NCBI RefSeq assembly: GCF_013377015.1
Contig: NZ_JACABA010000001.1
Coordinates: forward strand, 1,219,902-1,283,901
Direction of reading: 5' to 3'
Origin: Rhodopseudomonas sp.
GTDB lineage: Bacteria; Pseudomonadota; Alphaproteobacteria; Rhizobiales; Xanthobacteraceae
Length of the DNA stretch: 64,000 nt
Of the stretch, positions 26,555 to 35,476 are shown one piece after another. The notes under the pieces were generated by a model that was not told the DNA's origin, did not search any database, and worked only from the letters and a program-made list of their open reading frames with translations. The stretch's first letter is position 1, and the number at the start of each line of letters is the position of its first letter. The position numbers and the translations under genes are program-made.

Positions 26555-27130
26555 CTATCCGGGTTCGGATTGCCAGCTACTTCGCCGCGTCACCCATAGA
26601 TCGGCTGGATGCCCGAACAGGTCGATCTGCCCTTGAATCTGCGCGCCAAGCCGTCGCGCCACCGCCTGCGACGCGACGTTCTCGCAATCGATGCAATGCG
26701 CGATCTGGTCGAGCTCGAAAGTCGCGAACACCCAGTCGATCGACGCCCGCGCCGCCTCGACTGCGTAGCCCTTTCCGCGCACGTGGTTCACAATGCCCCA
26801 GCCGACCTCGAAGCCGGGCCAGTTCGGCGGGTACCACGGCCCGACCCGACCGAGAAAGGCGCCGCTGGATTTTTCCTCGACCACGAACATGCCAAAGCCG
26901 TGCAGCGCCCAGTGCCCGGACATCACCGCCGCATTGCGCCAGCCAAGCAACGGATCGGTCACCGCCTTGCCATCGGCGGTGATGAATCGCGCAGTGCCGG
27001 GATCGGAAAGCATCGCGGTGTTCGGCGCGATATCGGCCTCGCGCCAGGGCCGCAGAATCAGACGCGCGGTCTCGAGCACAGGACCGTTCAGCTGCGCCAG
27101 ATTGGACCCTGCCCCGATCGGCGCAAGCAT
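26555..27130 (-). CDS. GNAT N-acetyltransferase (RimJ/RimL-like)
   Basis: 191 residues. The family starts with LETARLILRPWREADI. The acetyl-CoA motif A region is EVGWGIVNHVRGKGYAVEAARASIDWVF, with R/Q-x-x-G-x-G/A as RGKGYA. The late ENVASQAVARRLGAQIQG is the typical motif B. ATG 27130 has CGGGGAG six to seven bases upstream, whereas 27154 has none. The RimJ/L-type fold acetylates amino groups of proteins or small molecules; the substrate is not predictable. Confidence 0.85.
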   Translation of the reverse strand: MLAPIGAGSNLAQLNGPVLETARLILRPWREADIAPNTAMLSDPGTARFITADGKAVTDPLLGWRNAAVMSGHWALHGFGMFVVEEKSSGAFLGRVGPWYPPNWPGFEVGWGIVNHVRGKGYAVEAARASIDWVFATFELDQIAHCIDCENVASQAVARRLGAQIQGQIDLFGHPADLWVTRRSSWQSEPG

Positions 27131-27259
27131 CGGTTTTCTCCCCGGGATCATCATGCGCGCGCATTGGTCGCGCCAGCGTCGTCACGGAGGCGATGCTAGC
27201 GCATCGAGCGAAGGTTGCAATCGCGCGGGGCGATCACGGCCGCCCGAAAGCGGCGCGGC

Positions 27260-29086
27260 TCAGGCCGCGCTCGGCGGCTGCATCGCGCACCGGTCGCGCA
27301 TCGACGCCTCCGGTTCTACCGCGGACGACAGCACCGTGGATTCCGCAGCTAGCGCGCTGCGGATCATCCGCGCCAAGTCGCCCTTGCGATAGGGCTTCGC
27401 CAGCAGCAAGACGCCGGGATCGAGCCGTCCATAATGGATGATGGTTTCGTCGGAATAGCCGGAGGTGAACAGCACCTTGAGCGACGGCCTGCACTGCAGC
27501 GCCCGATCGGCGAGCTGACGACCGTTCAGCGCGCCCGGCATGATCATGTCGGTGAACAACAGATCGATATGCTGCGAGCTGTTGACGACAACGAGGGCTT
27601 CTTCGGCGTTGGCCGCTGCCAGCGTCAGATAACCTAGGTTCTGTATTTGCGCGATCACGAAGTTTCGTACCAGTTCATCGTCTTCGACCACAAGGATCGT
27701 CTCGCGCGCGCCCTCGACCGATGCAGGACTCGTTACCACCGCGGCGGATTGAGCAACACCAGTCGCTTGCGGCAAATAGATTCGGATCGTCGTGCCCAGT
27801 CCCTCGTCGCTTTCAATCCGGATATGCCCGCCGGATTGCTTGACGAAGCCCAGCACCATGCTGAGACCGAGGCCGGAGCCTTTGCCGACCTCCTTGGTCG
27901 TGAAGAACGGCTCGCAGACCAGGTCGAGAATCGCGGCGGGTATGCCATGGCCGGTATCGGTCACCGCGATCAGCACGTAGGGACCTGGCTTGACGCCGTC
28001 GTTGCAAATTTCGCAACCGTCTTCGAGAACAACATTGCTGGTTTCGATCGAGAGTTTGCCGCCCTTCCCCATCGCGTCGCGGGCGTTAAGCGCCAGATTG
28101 AGGAGGGCGTTGGAGAGCTGGCTGGGGTCGATCAGCGCGCGAGGCATGTCTCTGGCCAGCACCATCGCGATCTCGACGTGATCGCCTAGCGTCGGCCGCA
28201 GCAAATTGGTCGCCTCGAACACCAGCGCATTGACGTCGACTTCGCGCGGCTGCAACGGCTGCTTGCGGGCGAATGCCAACAGCCGCTGGGTCAGGTCGGC
28301 GCCGCGTGCGGCGGCGTCATCGACCATCTTCGCCAGCGCCGCGAGTTGCGGCCGGTCGGCAACCCCCTCGACCAGCAATTCAATATTGCCCACGATCACG
28401 GTAAGGATGTTGTTGAGGTCGTGGGCGATGCCGCCGGTCAACTGCCCGACCGCCTCCATTTTCTGTGCCTGGCGTAGTTGCAGATCGGCAGCCTCCTTGG
28501 CTTGCAGCAATTGCTCCTTCTCCGCGGCCAGCGCCTTCATCTGGTCGATGGTCACCTGAAGTTCCGCCGCCCGCGCCGCGGTCGCAACCGCTTCCGCCAG
28601 CACGTTGGCAAAGCCGGTGAGAAAATTGATGTCGTACTGGTCGAATTTCTGATGCTGATCGCAGTCGATCTCGAGAATGCCGTAGGGTTGGTCATGATCG
28701 CCTTTGATGATGACGTCGATGATCGAGACGATGCCGTGCTCGGCATAGAATGGCGGCAGATTGAACCCGGCCTGCCGGATATCGTCGCAGACCGACGGTG
28801 CGCCGGTGCAGAAGGCGCGGCCTTGCGGCGAACTCATATCCGCGCGCGACACCACATAGCCGACCACGCCGTCGTTCCAGCCGAACCCGGCGACAACCAG
28901 TAGGTCGTTTTCCTCGGCACGGTAGCGGCAGACCTTGCTGAACCGGACATCAAGGCCTTCGGCGCAGACCTTGACCGCTTCGGCCAGGATCTTGTTCAAG
29001 TCCCACTCGCGAAGCGCAAAACTGCCGAACCCGGCGATCGCCGCTTGCTGGCGAAGCAGCTTCTGAATCTCGGCGCTATCGCTCAC
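27260..29086 (-). CDS. GAF hybrid sensor histidine kinase with receiver domain
   Basis: 608 residues. A GAF domain covers about 15-170 (LNKILAEAVKVCAEGLDVRFSKVCRYRAEENDLLVVAGFGW, with a Cys in SRADMSSPQGRAFCTG). A coiled linker is followed by HisKA (GGIAHDLNNILTVIVG), HATPase (LALNARDAMGKGG, DTGHGIP, GSGLGLSMVLGFVKQS) and a receiver (VVEDDELV, phospho-Asp in LLFTDMIMPGALNG, KPYRKGDL). The cytosolic GAF type is often used for light or small-molecule sensing, but the chromophore cysteine of phytochromes is not in the usual place. It is a paralog of the kinase at 13256-15745. It is divergent from the ligase gene. Confidence 0.92.
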   Translation of the reverse strand: MSDSAEIQKLLRQQAAIAGFGSFALREWDLNKILAEAVKVCAEGLDVRFSKVCRYRAEENDLLVVAGFGWNDGVVGYVVSRADMSSPQGRAFCTGAPSVCDDIRQAGFNLPPFYAEHGIVSIIDVIIKGDHDQPYGILEIDCDQHQKFDQYDINFLTGFANVLAEAVATAARAAELQVTIDQMKALAAEKEQLLQAKEAADLQLRQAQKMEAVGQLTGGIAHDLNNILTVIVGNIELLVEGVADRPQLAALAKMVDDAAARGADLTQRLLAFARKQPLQPREVDVNALVFEATNLLRPTLGDHVEIAMVLARDMPRALIDPSQLSNALLNLALNARDAMGKGGKLSIETSNVVLEDGCEICNDGVKPGPYVLIAVTDTGHGIPAAILDLVCEPFFTTKEVGKGSGLGLSMVLGFVKQSGGHIRIESDEGLGTTIRIYLPQATGVAQSAAVVTSPASVEGARETILVVEDDELVRNFVIAQIQNLGYLTLAAANAEEALVVVNSSQHIDLLFTDMIMPGALNGRQLADRALQCRPSLKVLFTSGYSDETIIHYGRLDPGVLLLAKPYRKGDLARMIRSALAAESTVLSSAVEPEASMRDRCAMQPPSAA

Positions 29087-29185
29087 AATGTCGACCCTTC
29101 AGCGTCATTGCTGATGATTCGTTGCCGCAGAGCCTGAATCGTCGAATCAGAGCGATCAGGCTGCCCCAATACACACAGCCCTCGC

Positions 29186-29199
29186 GAGCAATTTTGCTC
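29186..29199. promoter_or_regulatory. Inverted repeat in the divergent kinase/ligase promoter region
   Basis: GAGCAA-TT-TTGCTC, perfect 6-bp arms, midway in the 179-bp gap between the leftward GAF kinase and the rightward adenylate-forming ligase. An operator controlling one or both is possible. Confidence 0.3.
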
Positions 29200-29265
29200 A
29201 GTTCGAGTGGAATTGTTAGTATTTCGAGAAATCGGCGCCGAAGCGGCGGAACGAACGGGGGAAGG

Positions 29266-30858
29266 ATGAACGAAAGCTTGGAGCACAACGAGGCCGGCTC
29301 ACTTCACCGCCGATTCCATACGCCGTCGATCGAAACAGCGAGCGACCTGTTCATTCGCTCGGCGCAGTGGCGCGGCCGCGACGAACTGTTCGTTGATGAC
29401 GTCGATCGCATCACCGGCTTCGACGCGTTGGATGCGGCGCGGGCGCTGGCGCATGGCTTTGAAACGCTCGGCGCGGCGCCGGGCGATGTGATCGCCTACC
29501 TCAGCCGCAGTTCGGCGCGCCACGCTGCGGCGTGGTTCGCCGCGCCGCTGAGCGGACGCGTGGCCTGCAGCCTGCACGTCCGCGAAACCCCGGAACGGCT
29601 CGGCCAAGCGCTGGCCTGGCTGGGCGCGAAAGTGCTGGTGCATGATGATGACCTCGCGGCGCTAGCGGCCTACGCGGTCGCGGCGGCAGGCGTCGCGGTG
29701 CAGTGCATCAGCCTCGGCACGACCGGCGACGCCGCGACAGACTACGCCGCCATCGTCGCCGCGCGCGGCCGCTTCGACCTCGTGGCGCGGCGCACGCGAC
29801 CGGCGGATATCGCGGCGATCGTGATGTCGTCGGGCACCACCGGCAAGCCGAAGGGCATCATGCACACCCAGAAGTCGCTGCTGGAGGCGGCCAAGGGCGG
29901 CCAGGTTGTAATGGGGCCTATCAGCCCGGACAGCGCCACGCTGCTCTACATGCAGCCATCTTTCGCGGCATGGCCGATCATCGTGTTGCCGTTCGTCGCC
30001 GCTAAAGCCAAAATCTGCTTCGGCAAGACGTTCACGCCGCCGGCATTCCTGGAGTCCTGCCAGCGCGAACGCATCACCATGGCGCCATTGGTGCCGACGA
30101 TGTGGCGGATGGTGTTCGACGCCCAGCCGGAGAAATACGACCTGTCGGCGCTGACGCTGGTGTCGATTTCCGGCGAGGCGCCGGCGGAAACCGACGTGCG
30201 GCAGCTCCACGATCGGATCTGCAGGAACATCTGTTGCGTCTATCTGTCGGGCGAAGCCTTTACGGCCTCCGGGGTGATGGCGAACACGCGCGACCTGATG
30301 GAGCGCGGCAAGCTCGGCAGCAGCGGCCGCCCGGTGGTCGGCGGCGACGTGAAGATCCTCGCACCCGGCGGCGGCTTCGACGACGAATTGCCGCAGGGAG
30401 AGACCGGCGAGATCGCGATCTCCGGTCCGTCGCTCGCGGCCGGCTACTGGAACGACGCAGCGCTGACACGCGAGAAGTTCCGCGACGGCTGGTGGCGCAG
30501 CGGCGATCTCGGGCGTCTGGATGCCGACAACTATCTCTGGGTGATGGGCCGGATCGACAACGTCATCAACAGCGGCGGCATCAAGGTCTCCGGCGAGGAA
30601 ATCGAACACGCGCTGCTCGCGCATCCTTCGGTCGCGCAATGCGCGGTGGTCGGTCAGCCGGACCCTGCGCTCGGTCAACGCATCGAAGCCTACATCGTCG
30701 CCCGCGGCGCATTGCCGTCGGCCGACGAACTCGGAACCTTCCTGCGCCAGCAGCGTCATCTCGCCGGCTTCAAGGTGCCGAAGGCGTTTCATTCGGTCGA
30801 CGAGTTGCCGACGGGCCCGACCGGCAAACTGTTTCGCCGCGCGCTGCGGACCGAATAG
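29266..30858 (+). CDS. Adenylate-forming acyl-CoA synthetase (class I)
   Basis: 530 residues. Motifs in order are MSSGTTGKPKGIMHT (P-loop), LVPTMWRMVF, YLSGEAFTASG, RSGDLGRLD, NSGGIKVSGEEIE and the C-terminal PTGPTGKLFRR with the catalytic Lys. It activates a carboxylic acid with ATP and transfers it to CoA. ATG 29266 follows GGGGGAAGG directly; upstream in-frame starts would extend into the promoter gap. Malonyl-CoA decarboxylase follows 145 bp downstream. The ligase might form malonyl- or a related CoA ester, but it lacks the close length and motifs that would identify MatB. Confidence 0.88.
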   Translation: MNESLEHNEAGSLHRRFHTPSIETASDLFIRSAQWRGRDELFVDDVDRITGFDALDAARALAHGFETLGAAPGDVIAYLSRSSARHAAAWFAAPLSGRVACSLHVRETPERLGQALAWLGAKVLVHDDDLAALAAYAVAAAGVAVQCISLGTTGDAATDYAAIVAARGRFDLVARRTRPADIAAIVMSSGTTGKPKGIMHTQKSLLEAAKGGQVVMGPISPDSATLLYMQPSFAAWPIIVLPFVAAKAKICFGKTFTPPAFLESCQRERITMAPLVPTMWRMVFDAQPEKYDLSALTLVSISGEAPAETDVRQLHDRICRNICCVYLSGEAFTASGVMANTRDLMERGKLGSSGRPVVGGDVKILAPGGGFDDELPQGETGEIAISGPSLAAGYWNDAALTREKFRDGWWRSGDLGRLDADNYLWVMGRIDNVINSGGIKVSGEEIEHALLAHPSVAQCAVVGQPDPALGQRIEAYIVARGALPSADELGTFLRQQRHLAGFKVPKAFHSVDELPTGPTGKLFRRALRTE

Positions 30859-31003
30859 GCGGACGGCGCCCGGCGCGGCTCTCGCGGTCGAGAGCTGCGT
30901 GCTTTTCGCGCGGCTCGCGGATGCGATCGCCGATTGGCAATCGCAACCGCGGTTGGCTAAGGTTCGGTGCGATCGTGCCCGCGTCATCAGGAGACACGCA
31001 TTA

Positions 31004-32383
31004 ATGCCGACCACTGGCACGGACCGCAGTTCGAGCTTCCTCGGTGGCCTGCTCAACACCCTCACCGAACGTGGCCGCAGCCTGCTCGGCCGCAGCAGTT
31101 CGGCGCCGATGTCGCAGGCCGACCTGATCGCGCTCGGCGAGACGCTGCTGTCGCGACGCGGCGAGGCGACCGGCGTCGCGCTGGCGAATTCGCTGCATGC
31201 CGGCTACGCCGGGGCCAGCGAAGCCGACCAGTTGGGCTTCCTCAACGCGCTGGCGGAACAATTCGGTCCCGATCTGGCGGAACTCAACGCCGCGATCGAC
31301 GCGGTGCGCGACGGCGACACCTCGCCGCAGGCGGTGGGGCGGCTGCACGAGGCCGCTGAGCCGCGCCGTCAGGAACTGATCCGTCGGCTCAATCTGGCGC
31401 CCGGCGGCACCGCGTCGCTGGTCCGAATGCGCGAGGCACTGCTCGGGCAGATCGCCGACCATCCGCAGCTCAAGCTGGTCGACGCCGATTTCGTGCATCT
31501 GTTCTCGTCCTGGTTCAATCGCGGCTTCCTGGTGCTGCAGCGGATCGATTGGACCACGCCGGCCAACATCCTGGAAAAGATCATCCGCTACGAGCAGGTG
31601 CACGCCATCGGCGACTGGGACGACCTGCGGGCACGGTTGGCGCCGCCGGACCGGCGTTGCTACGGCTTTTTCCACCCGCAACTGGTCGACGAGCCGCTGA
31701 TCTTCGTCGAGGTGGCGCTGACCCGCGAGAACCCTGCGGCGATCAGCCCGCTGCTCGACCTCAAGCGCGCCCCGATCGCCGCGTCGGAGGCAACCACCGC
31801 GGTGTTCTATTCGATCTCCAATACCCAGAAGGGCCTGGCCGGGATTTCGTTCGGCAATTTCCTGATCAAGCAGGTGGTCGAGGACATCAAGCGCGAATTG
31901 CCGAATCTGCAGACCTTCGTGACGCTGTCGCCGGTGCCGGGCTTCGCGGCGTGGCTGCGGCGCGAGCGCGAGGCGCATCCGTCGCGGTTCGACGTCGCGA
32001 CGCGCATCACGCTCGACGCGTTGGACACGGCGGACTGGTTCGAGCAGCCGGAGCTGGCCGAACGGGTCAAGGCTGTGCTGCTGCCGCTGGCGGCGGAATA
32101 TTTCCTCGAGGCCAGGACGCCGCGCGGCCAGCCGGTCGATCCGGTGGCGCGGTTTCACCTCGGCAACGGCGCGCGGCTGGAGCGGCTGAATTTTCTCGGC
32201 GATCGCTCCGCCAACGGCATGCGGCAGTCGCACGGCCTGATGGTCAATTATCTCTATGCGCTGGGCGAGATCGAAACCAACCACGAGGCGTTCGCCGAGC
32301 GCGGCCAGGTGGCGTCGTCATCGGCGGTGCGCAAGCTGCTGGCGACGCGCGCGCCGGCGGTCGACACGCCGGCGATGATCTGA
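31004..32383 (+). CDS. Malonyl-CoA decarboxylase
   Basis: 459 residues, matching bacterial MCD. The N-terminal helical domain (ALGETLLSRRGEATGVALANSLHAGYAGA) leads into the catalytic domain. Typical stretches are RCYGFFHPQLVDEPLIFVEVAL, TAVFYSISNTQKGLAGISFGNFLIKQVVEDI and the C-terminal FHLGNGARLERLNFLGDRS, with the His and neighbouring Ser used in catalysis. The reaction gives acetyl-CoA and CO2 from malonyl-CoA. ATG 31004 follows TCAGGAG with 10-base spacing. It follows a CoA ligase and precedes pirin by 23 bp, so MCD and pirin are probably co-transcribed. Confidence 0.93.
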   Translation: MPTTGTDRSSSFLGGLLNTLTERGRSLLGRSSSAPMSQADLIALGETLLSRRGEATGVALANSLHAGYAGASEADQLGFLNALAEQFGPDLAELNAAIDAVRDGDTSPQAVGRLHEAAEPRRQELIRRLNLAPGGTASLVRMREALLGQIADHPQLKLVDADFVHLFSSWFNRGFLVLQRIDWTTPANILEKIIRYEQVHAIGDWDDLRARLAPPDRRCYGFFHPQLVDEPLIFVEVALTRENPAAISPLLDLKRAPIAASEATTAVFYSISNTQKGLAGISFGNFLIKQVVEDIKRELPNLQTFVTLSPVPGFAAWLRREREAHPSRFDVATRITLDALDTADWFEQPELAERVKAVLLPLAAEYFLEARTPRGQPVDPVARFHLGNGARLERLNFLGDRSANGMRQSHGLMVNYLYALGEIETNHEAFAERGQVASSSAVRKLLATRAPAVDTPAMI

Positions 32384-32406
32384 GCAAGCCGTCAAAGGAG
32401 CCGCCC

Positions 32407-33324
32407 ATGAGCTGGATGCCGTCGAACGATCCGCTGCTCGGCGATGCACAGACCTGCGACGCGCTGGAGCTGATCATCGTGCCGCGCACCCGCGATCTCG
32501 GCGACGGTTTCGCGGTGCGCCGGGCGCTGCCGCACGGCAAGCGGCAGATGGTCGGCCCGTTTATCTTCTTCGATCATTTCGGCCCGGTGCAGTTCATGTC
32601 CGGCAAGGGCATGGACGTGCGGCCGCATCCGCATATCGGACTCGCCACCGTGACCTATTTGTTCGACGGCCGCATCATGCACCGCGACAGCGAGGGTAAC
32701 ATTCAGGAGATCGCGCCCGGCGCGATGAACCTGATGACCGCCGGCCGCGGCATCGCTCATTCCGAGCGCACACCCGACCTGCAGCGCCGCGACGGCCAGC
32801 AGATGCTCGGGCTGCAGAGCTGGATTGCCTTGCCGGCGGGCTCGGAAGAGATTGCGCCGTCGTTCCAGCATTTCGGCGCCGCCACGCTGCCAACCGTGTC
32901 CGACACCGGCTTCACCGCGCGGATCATCGCCGGTTCGAGTTTCGGCCAGTCGTCGCCGGTGACGATGGTGTCGCCATGGTTCTATGCCGAGGTCATGGTC
33001 GAGGCCGGAATCAGCGTGCCGCTCGATCCCGACCATGAGGAGCGCGCGATCTACGTCGTCGACGGCGAGATCGAGATCGCCGGCGACCGCCATGTCGGTC
33101 CGTGCCTGCTGGTGTTCCGACCCGGCGACCGCATTACCGTTCGCGCCATCAGCCGGGCGCGGATGATGTTCCTCGGCGGCGACGCGCTGGAAGGTCCGCG
33201 CCACATCTGGTGGAATTTCGTCTCCTCCAGCAAGGAGCGGATCGAGCAGGCCAAGCAGGACTGGAAAACCGGCCGCTTCGCCCAGGTCCCCGACGAGACC
33301 GAGTTCATTCCGCTGCCCGAATGA
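32407..33324 (+). CDS. Pirin-family protein
   Basis: 305 residues, the long bicupin form. The metal site is seen as [23 protein letters not shown] and [13 protein letters not shown] (three His plus Glu). The C-terminal cupin includes [15 protein letters not shown] and is followed by the conserved [24 protein letters not shown]. Some pirins act as quercetin dioxygenase and others as transcription cofactors. The ATG at 32407 has AGGAG five to nine bases upstream. It lies 23 bp downstream of MCD. Confidence 0.93.
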   Translation: MSWMPSNDPLLGDAQTCDALELIIVPRTRDLGDGFAVRRALPHGKRQMVGPFIFFDHFGPVQFMSGKGMDVRPHPHIGLATVTYLFDGRIMHRDSEGNIQEIAPGAMNLMTAGRGIAHSERTPDLQRRDGQQMLGLQSWIALPAGSEEIAPSFQHFGAATLPTVSDTGFTARIIAGSSFGQSSPVTMVSPWFYAEVMVEAGISVPLDPDHEERAIYVVDGEIEIAGDRHVGPCLLVFRPGDRITVRAISRARMMFLGGDALEGPRHIWWNFVSSSKERIEQAKQDWKTGRFAQVPDETEFIPLPE

Positions 33325-33398
33325 TACAATCCCGCATCGATTCCAATTTCGCGCATCCCGGCGCCCGCCGGCTTCGCGTTGCCTTGAAAGTCCCGCCC

Positions 33399-34316
33399 AT
33401 GACCACGATGCTCGCCAGCGACCTGCCCCTTGAGAAAATCGGGCGCGGCAAGGTCCGCGATATCTATGCCGTCGACGCCGACCGCCTGCTGCTGTTGACC
33501 ACCGACCGGATCAGCGCGTTCGACGTGGTGATGGCGGAGACCATTCCGATGAAGGGCGCGGTGCTGACCCAGATCAGTGCCTGGTGGTTCAACCAGCTCG
33601 GCGGCGTGGTGCCGCACCACATGATCTCGTCCGACGCCGACGACATCATCGCCCAAGTGCCGGCGCTGGCCGGGCAACGCGCGGCGCTGGCCGGCCGGGC
33701 GATGCTGTGCCGGCGCACCACTGTGTTTCCGATCGAATGCGTGATCCGCGGCTATCTGACCGGCTCGGCGTGGAAGGAATATGCCGCCTCCGGCACGCTG
33801 GCCGGCGAGAAACTGCCGGCTGGCCTGCTCGAAAGCGCCAAGCTCGAGCCGTGGATCTTCAGTCCGGCGACCAAGGCCGAGACCGGCCACGACGAGAACA
33901 TCACCATCGCGCAGATGCGCGAAGTGGTCGGCGCCGAGGACGCCTACACGCTGGAGAGCATGAGCCGCGCGGTCTACACCCAGGGCGAGGCGATCGCCCG
34001 CGAGCAGGGCATCATCATCGCAGACACCAAGTTCGAATTCGGCCGCGACCGCGACGGCCGCATCATCCTGATCGACGAGGTGATGACGCCGGATTCGTCG
34101 CGATTCTGGGCCGCCGACGCCTACCAGCCGGGACGGCCGCAGCCGTCGTTCGACAAGCAGCCGCTGCGCGATTATCTCGACGCCGAACGCCGCGCCGGCC
34201 GCTGGAACGGCGAAGCCCCGCCGCCGCCCTTGCCGGCCGCCGTGGTCGAGGCCACCAGCAAGCGCTACCTCGAGGCCTATCGCCGGCTGACCGGCAAGGA
34301 GCTAGTGGTCGACTGA
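33399..34316 (+). CDS. purC: SAICAR synthetase, long form
   Basis: 305 residues. It catalyses the ATP-dependent coupling of aspartate to CAIR in purine synthesis. Motifs are [41 protein letters not shown] and ADTKFEFG, followed by [14 protein letters not shown]. The length fits the Ade1-like class rather than the ~240-residue PurC found in purine operons, so this could be a second copy in the genome. No other purine gene is nearby. ATG 33399 is chosen by family alignment. Confidence 0.92.
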   Translation: MTTMLASDLPLEKIGRGKVRDIYAVDADRLLLLTTDRISAFDVVMAETIPMKGAVLTQISAWWFNQLGGVVPHHMISSDADDIIAQVPALAGQRAALAGRAMLCRRTTVFPIECVIRGYLTGSAWKEYAASGTLAGEKLPAGLLESAKLEPWIFSPATKAETGHDENITIAQMREVVGAEDAYTLESMSRAVYTQGEAIAREQGIIIADTKFEFGRDRDGRIILIDEVMTPDSSRFWAADAYQPGRPQPSFDKQPLRDYLDAERRAGRWNGEAPPPPLPAAVVEATSKRYLEAYRRLTGKELVVD

Positions 34317-34531
34317 GGCGACGGGATTTGTCGATCCGCCCGATCCCAACGGCGTACGGTGATAGCTTCGAGTCCGGTACCGGCCTTAAGGCTCGCTCCA
34401 TCGATGAAATTGGACGCGGCGGCGGCTGTCTCTTCAGCGCCAGCACGGCGCGACGAAGTTGAGGTTGCGCTTGTCCAAATCTGCTTGATACTTCGATCGG
34501 CGGAACAACAAGAACACCCGGGAGCACTAGC

Positions 34532-35341
34532 ATGAGCCAAAACGACACCATCCTGGTCGAACGCGACGGCCCGGTGACGATCGTTTCGATCAATCGTCCG
34601 GAGCGCCGCAACGCGGTGGATGGCCTGACCGCGCGGAAATTGTTCGACGCCTTTCTGGCGTTCGACGCCGACGACACTGCCTCGGTGGCGGTGTTTACCG
34701 GGATAGGTGGCCATTTCTGCGCTGGCGCCGATCTCAAGGCGGTGGCGGAGGGGGACCTCAACAAGATGCGCGAGATCGGCGGCCACGAGACCATCGCGCC
34801 GATGGGGCCGAGTCGGCTGCGGCTGTCGAAACCGGTGATCGCCGCGATCGAAGGCTATGCGGTCGCTGGCGGCCTCGAGCTGGCGCTGTGGGCCGACATG
34901 CGGGTCGCCGCCGAGGACGCCACCTTCGGCGTGTTCTGCCGTCGCTTCGGCGTGCCGCTGATCGATCTCGGCACCATCCGGCTGCCGCGGCTGATCGGCC
35001 ATTCCCAGGCGATGGATTTGATCCTGACCGGACGACCGGTCTCCGGCATCGAAGCGCATCGGATCGGGCTCGCCAATCGGCTGGTCCGCCGCGGCGAGGC
35101 GGCGACGCTTGCGATCACGCTGGCAAAGGAGATCGCACAATTTCCGCAGACCTGCATGCGCGCCGATCGGCTGTCGGCGCTGAAGCAATGGGACCTGCCC
35201 GAGGAGGACGCCATCGCCAATGAAATGCGCGGCGGACTCGCGGTGATCGCCTCGGGCGAAACGCTGTCCGGCGCGTCGCGGTTCGCCGCGGGCGAAGGCC
35301 GCCATGGCGCATTCGGCGGCGACCGCGCGAGCGACCGCTGA
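34532..35341 (+). CDS. Enoyl-CoA hydratase/isomerase (crotonase) family protein
   Basis: 269 residues. The oxyanion-hole motifs are HFCAGADLKA (about 61-70) and the second Gly stretch in IEGYAVAGGLELALWADMRVA. In the catalytic segment (FGVFCRRFGVPLIDLGTIRLPRLIG) one acidic position of true hydratases seems changed, so the reaction could be isomerase or hydrolase. The ATG has GGGAGCACTAGC before it. It stands alone, 215 bp after purC. Confidence 0.85.
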   Translation: MSQNDTILVERDGPVTIVSINRPERRNAVDGLTARKLFDAFLAFDADDTASVAVFTGIGGHFCAGADLKAVAEGDLNKMREIGGHETIAPMGPSRLRLSKPVIAAIEGYAVAGGLELALWADMRVAAEDATFGVFCRRFGVPLIDLGTIRLPRLIGHSQAMDLILTGRPVSGIEAHRIGLANRLVRRGEAATLAITLAKEIAQFPQTCMRADRLSALKQWDLPEEDAIANEMRGGLAVIASGETLSGASRFAAGEGRHGAFGGDRASDR

Positions 35342-35476
35342 ACCCTGTCAATGTCATAATATTGTGCTTGTCGGCACGCGGCGCGCTCGTCTACGAGAGA
35401 TGAGGTAACGCGGTGCCGCGCTTGGCGCGCGGTTGCGGATGACGATCCCGATGTCGCGAGCTGAGTACGGGTTGCC

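Noticed and set aside
34340..34400. TTCGAGTCC resembling a tRNA T-loop
   Set aside because: No matching 5-bp T-stem, no acceptor or anticodon arm around it.
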